Below, piece after piece: positions 6,185-6,675 of a DNA stretch of 6,675 bases. Position numbers and translations under genes: made by a program. Each line of letters begins with the position of its first letter. Position 1 is the first letter of the stretch. The notes beneath the pieces were generated by a model. The model did no database searches and was not told where the DNA came from. It saw only the letters and a list, made by a program, of their open reading frames with translations. Origin of the DNA: Elioraea sp964533585 (GTDB lineage: Bacteria > Pseudomonadota > Alphaproteobacteria > Acetobacterales > Acetobacteraceae); NCBI GenBank assembly GCA_964533585.1, contig CAZHMM010000191.1, positions 1 through 6,675 of the forward strand. Reading direction: 5' to 3'.

Positions 6185-6213
6185 GGATGGGGCGAGGTCA
6201 AAGCCCGTGTCAA
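6185..6213 (-). promoter_or_regulatory. Possible hisS promoter with a consensus -35 box
   Basis: On the minus strand TTGACA (6208-6213) is an exact -35 consensus. With a 17-base spacer the -10 would be CCATCC (6185-6190), a poor match. The expected transcription start would then fall at about the ATG at 6177, giving a leaderless mRNA, which fits the missing ribosome binding site. The weak -10 keeps confidence low. Confidence 0.3.
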
Positions 6214-6226
6214 GGGAGAGGGGTCC

Positions 6227-6254
6227 GGGGGGAGGGCCTTGCGGCCCTCTCCCC
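6227..6254 (-). terminator. Strong hairpin after the ABC permease gene
   Basis: Arms 6227-6238 and 6243-6254 form a 12-bp stem, with one A-C mismatch on the minus strand (a G-U pair on the plus strand) and the loop GCAA, a GNRA-type tetraloop, when read on the minus strand. It begins 10 bases after the permease stop and lies before hisS, so it probably ends or protects the permease transcript. No T tract follows, so intrinsic termination is uncertain. The GGGGAGAGGGCC-type arm resembles hairpins often scattered between genes of GC-rich bacteria. Confidence 0.55.
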
Positions 6255-6264
6255 GGCAGGCTTT

Positions 6265-6675
6265 TCAGGCGCGCACGTCCATCGCCTGCCGGAGCCCGTC
6301 GGAGAGCAGGTTGAAGCAGATCGAGGTCGCGAAGATGCAGGCCCCCGGCAGCATCGCCACGGTCGGGTTGACATAGATCGCCGTCCGCAGCGTGTTCAGC
6401 ATCAGCCCCCATTCCGGCTCCGGCGGCGTCACCCCGAGCCCCAGGAACGACAGCCCCGAGGCCAGGATCATCGACACCGAGATCAGGCTGGTGGCGTAGA
6501 CGAAGATCGGGCCGAGCACGTTGCCGAGGATGTGCACCCGGATAATGGTGACCGGCCCCGCCCCCGAGGCGCGCGCCGCCTCGACGAAGTCGAGCCCCCG
6601 CACCCCGGTGGTGACGCTCTCGGCGACCCGGATCACGGGCGGGATGAACACCAGCGTCAGCGACAGGATGGCGTT
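6265..6675 (-). CDS. DppC/OppC-type peptide ABC transporter permease, 3' part only
   Basis: The last 136 codons of an inner-membrane permease are visible; the start lies beyond the right edge. The family partners with a second permease, two ATPases and a periplasmic binding protein to import di- or oligopeptides or, in some members, nickel or other small solutes. Seen: a membrane segment (visible residues about 3-18), the cytoplasmic EAA loop (EAARASGAG at 32-40) that contacts the ATPase, a second segment (about 55-80) ending in the family signature SFLGLGVTPPEPEWG, and a third (about 105-124) leading to FNLLSDGLRQAMD. The loop has glycine (ILGN, residues 49-52) where most relatives have proline (ILPN). 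The partner genes should lie to the right. Substrate cannot be told from this part. Confidence 0.93.
   Translation of the reverse strand, partial: NAILSLTLVFIPPVIRVAESVTTGVRGLDFVEAARASGAGPVTIIRVHILGNVLGPIFVYATSLISVSMILASGLSFLGLGVTPPEPEWGLMLNTLRTAIYVNPTVAMLPGACIFATSICFNLLSDGLRQAMDVRA

Noticed and set aside
6178..6213. 12-residue N-terminal extension of hisS from TTG
   Set aside because: The added residues do not match HisRS N-termini, there is no ribosome binding site, and the TTG coincides with a -35-like TTGACA.

Overview
This window is a stretch of GC-rich bacterial chromosome, most likely from an alphaproteobacterium. The run hisS-prfA-prmC followed by a DUF4167 gene is typical of Alphaproteobacteria, and the base composition and small GC-rich gaps would suit Rhodospirillales/Acetobacterales (the order-level guess is inference). 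Five genes lie on the minus strand with one plus-strand gene between them; two of the minus-strand genes run off the window edges.

Left part (1-1636): the first 335 codons of a lysine 2,3-aminomutase (KamA-family) radical-SAM/PLP enzyme are read leftwards from 1005 and continue past base 1. Upstream of it is a gap of about 630 bases shared with the divergent superoxide dismutase gene. The gap holds no convincing gene. It does hold an unusually AT-rich patch (about 1241-1320) with a promoter-like site facing kamA, a small perfect inverted repeat, and a hairpin just before the dismutase ribosome binding site.

Middle (1637-2839): a Tat-exported Mn-type superoxide dismutase on the plus strand converges on a DUF4167 gene on the minus strand. 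A GC-rich hairpin between the two stops could terminate both. All four metal ligands of the dismutase are present, but the normally near-invariant active-site gatekeeper tyrosine (Tyr34 in E. coli SodA mature numbering) is a glutamine.

Right part (2988-6675): a translation cluster is read leftwards. hisS (histidyl-tRNA synthetase), prfA (release factor 1) and prmC (the methyltransferase that modifies the GGQ glutamine of release factors) are joined by 4-base stop/start overlaps, ATGA and GTGA, implying coupled translation of the release factor and its modifying enzyme. Upstream of hisS, separated by a strong hairpin, lies the 3' end of a DppC/OppC-type peptide ABC transporter permease that enters from the right edge.

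I see no mobile element, CRISPR array, tRNA or rRNA, and no convincing new multi-gene system. The most unusual observation is the Tyr-to-Gln change in the exported superoxide dismutase.
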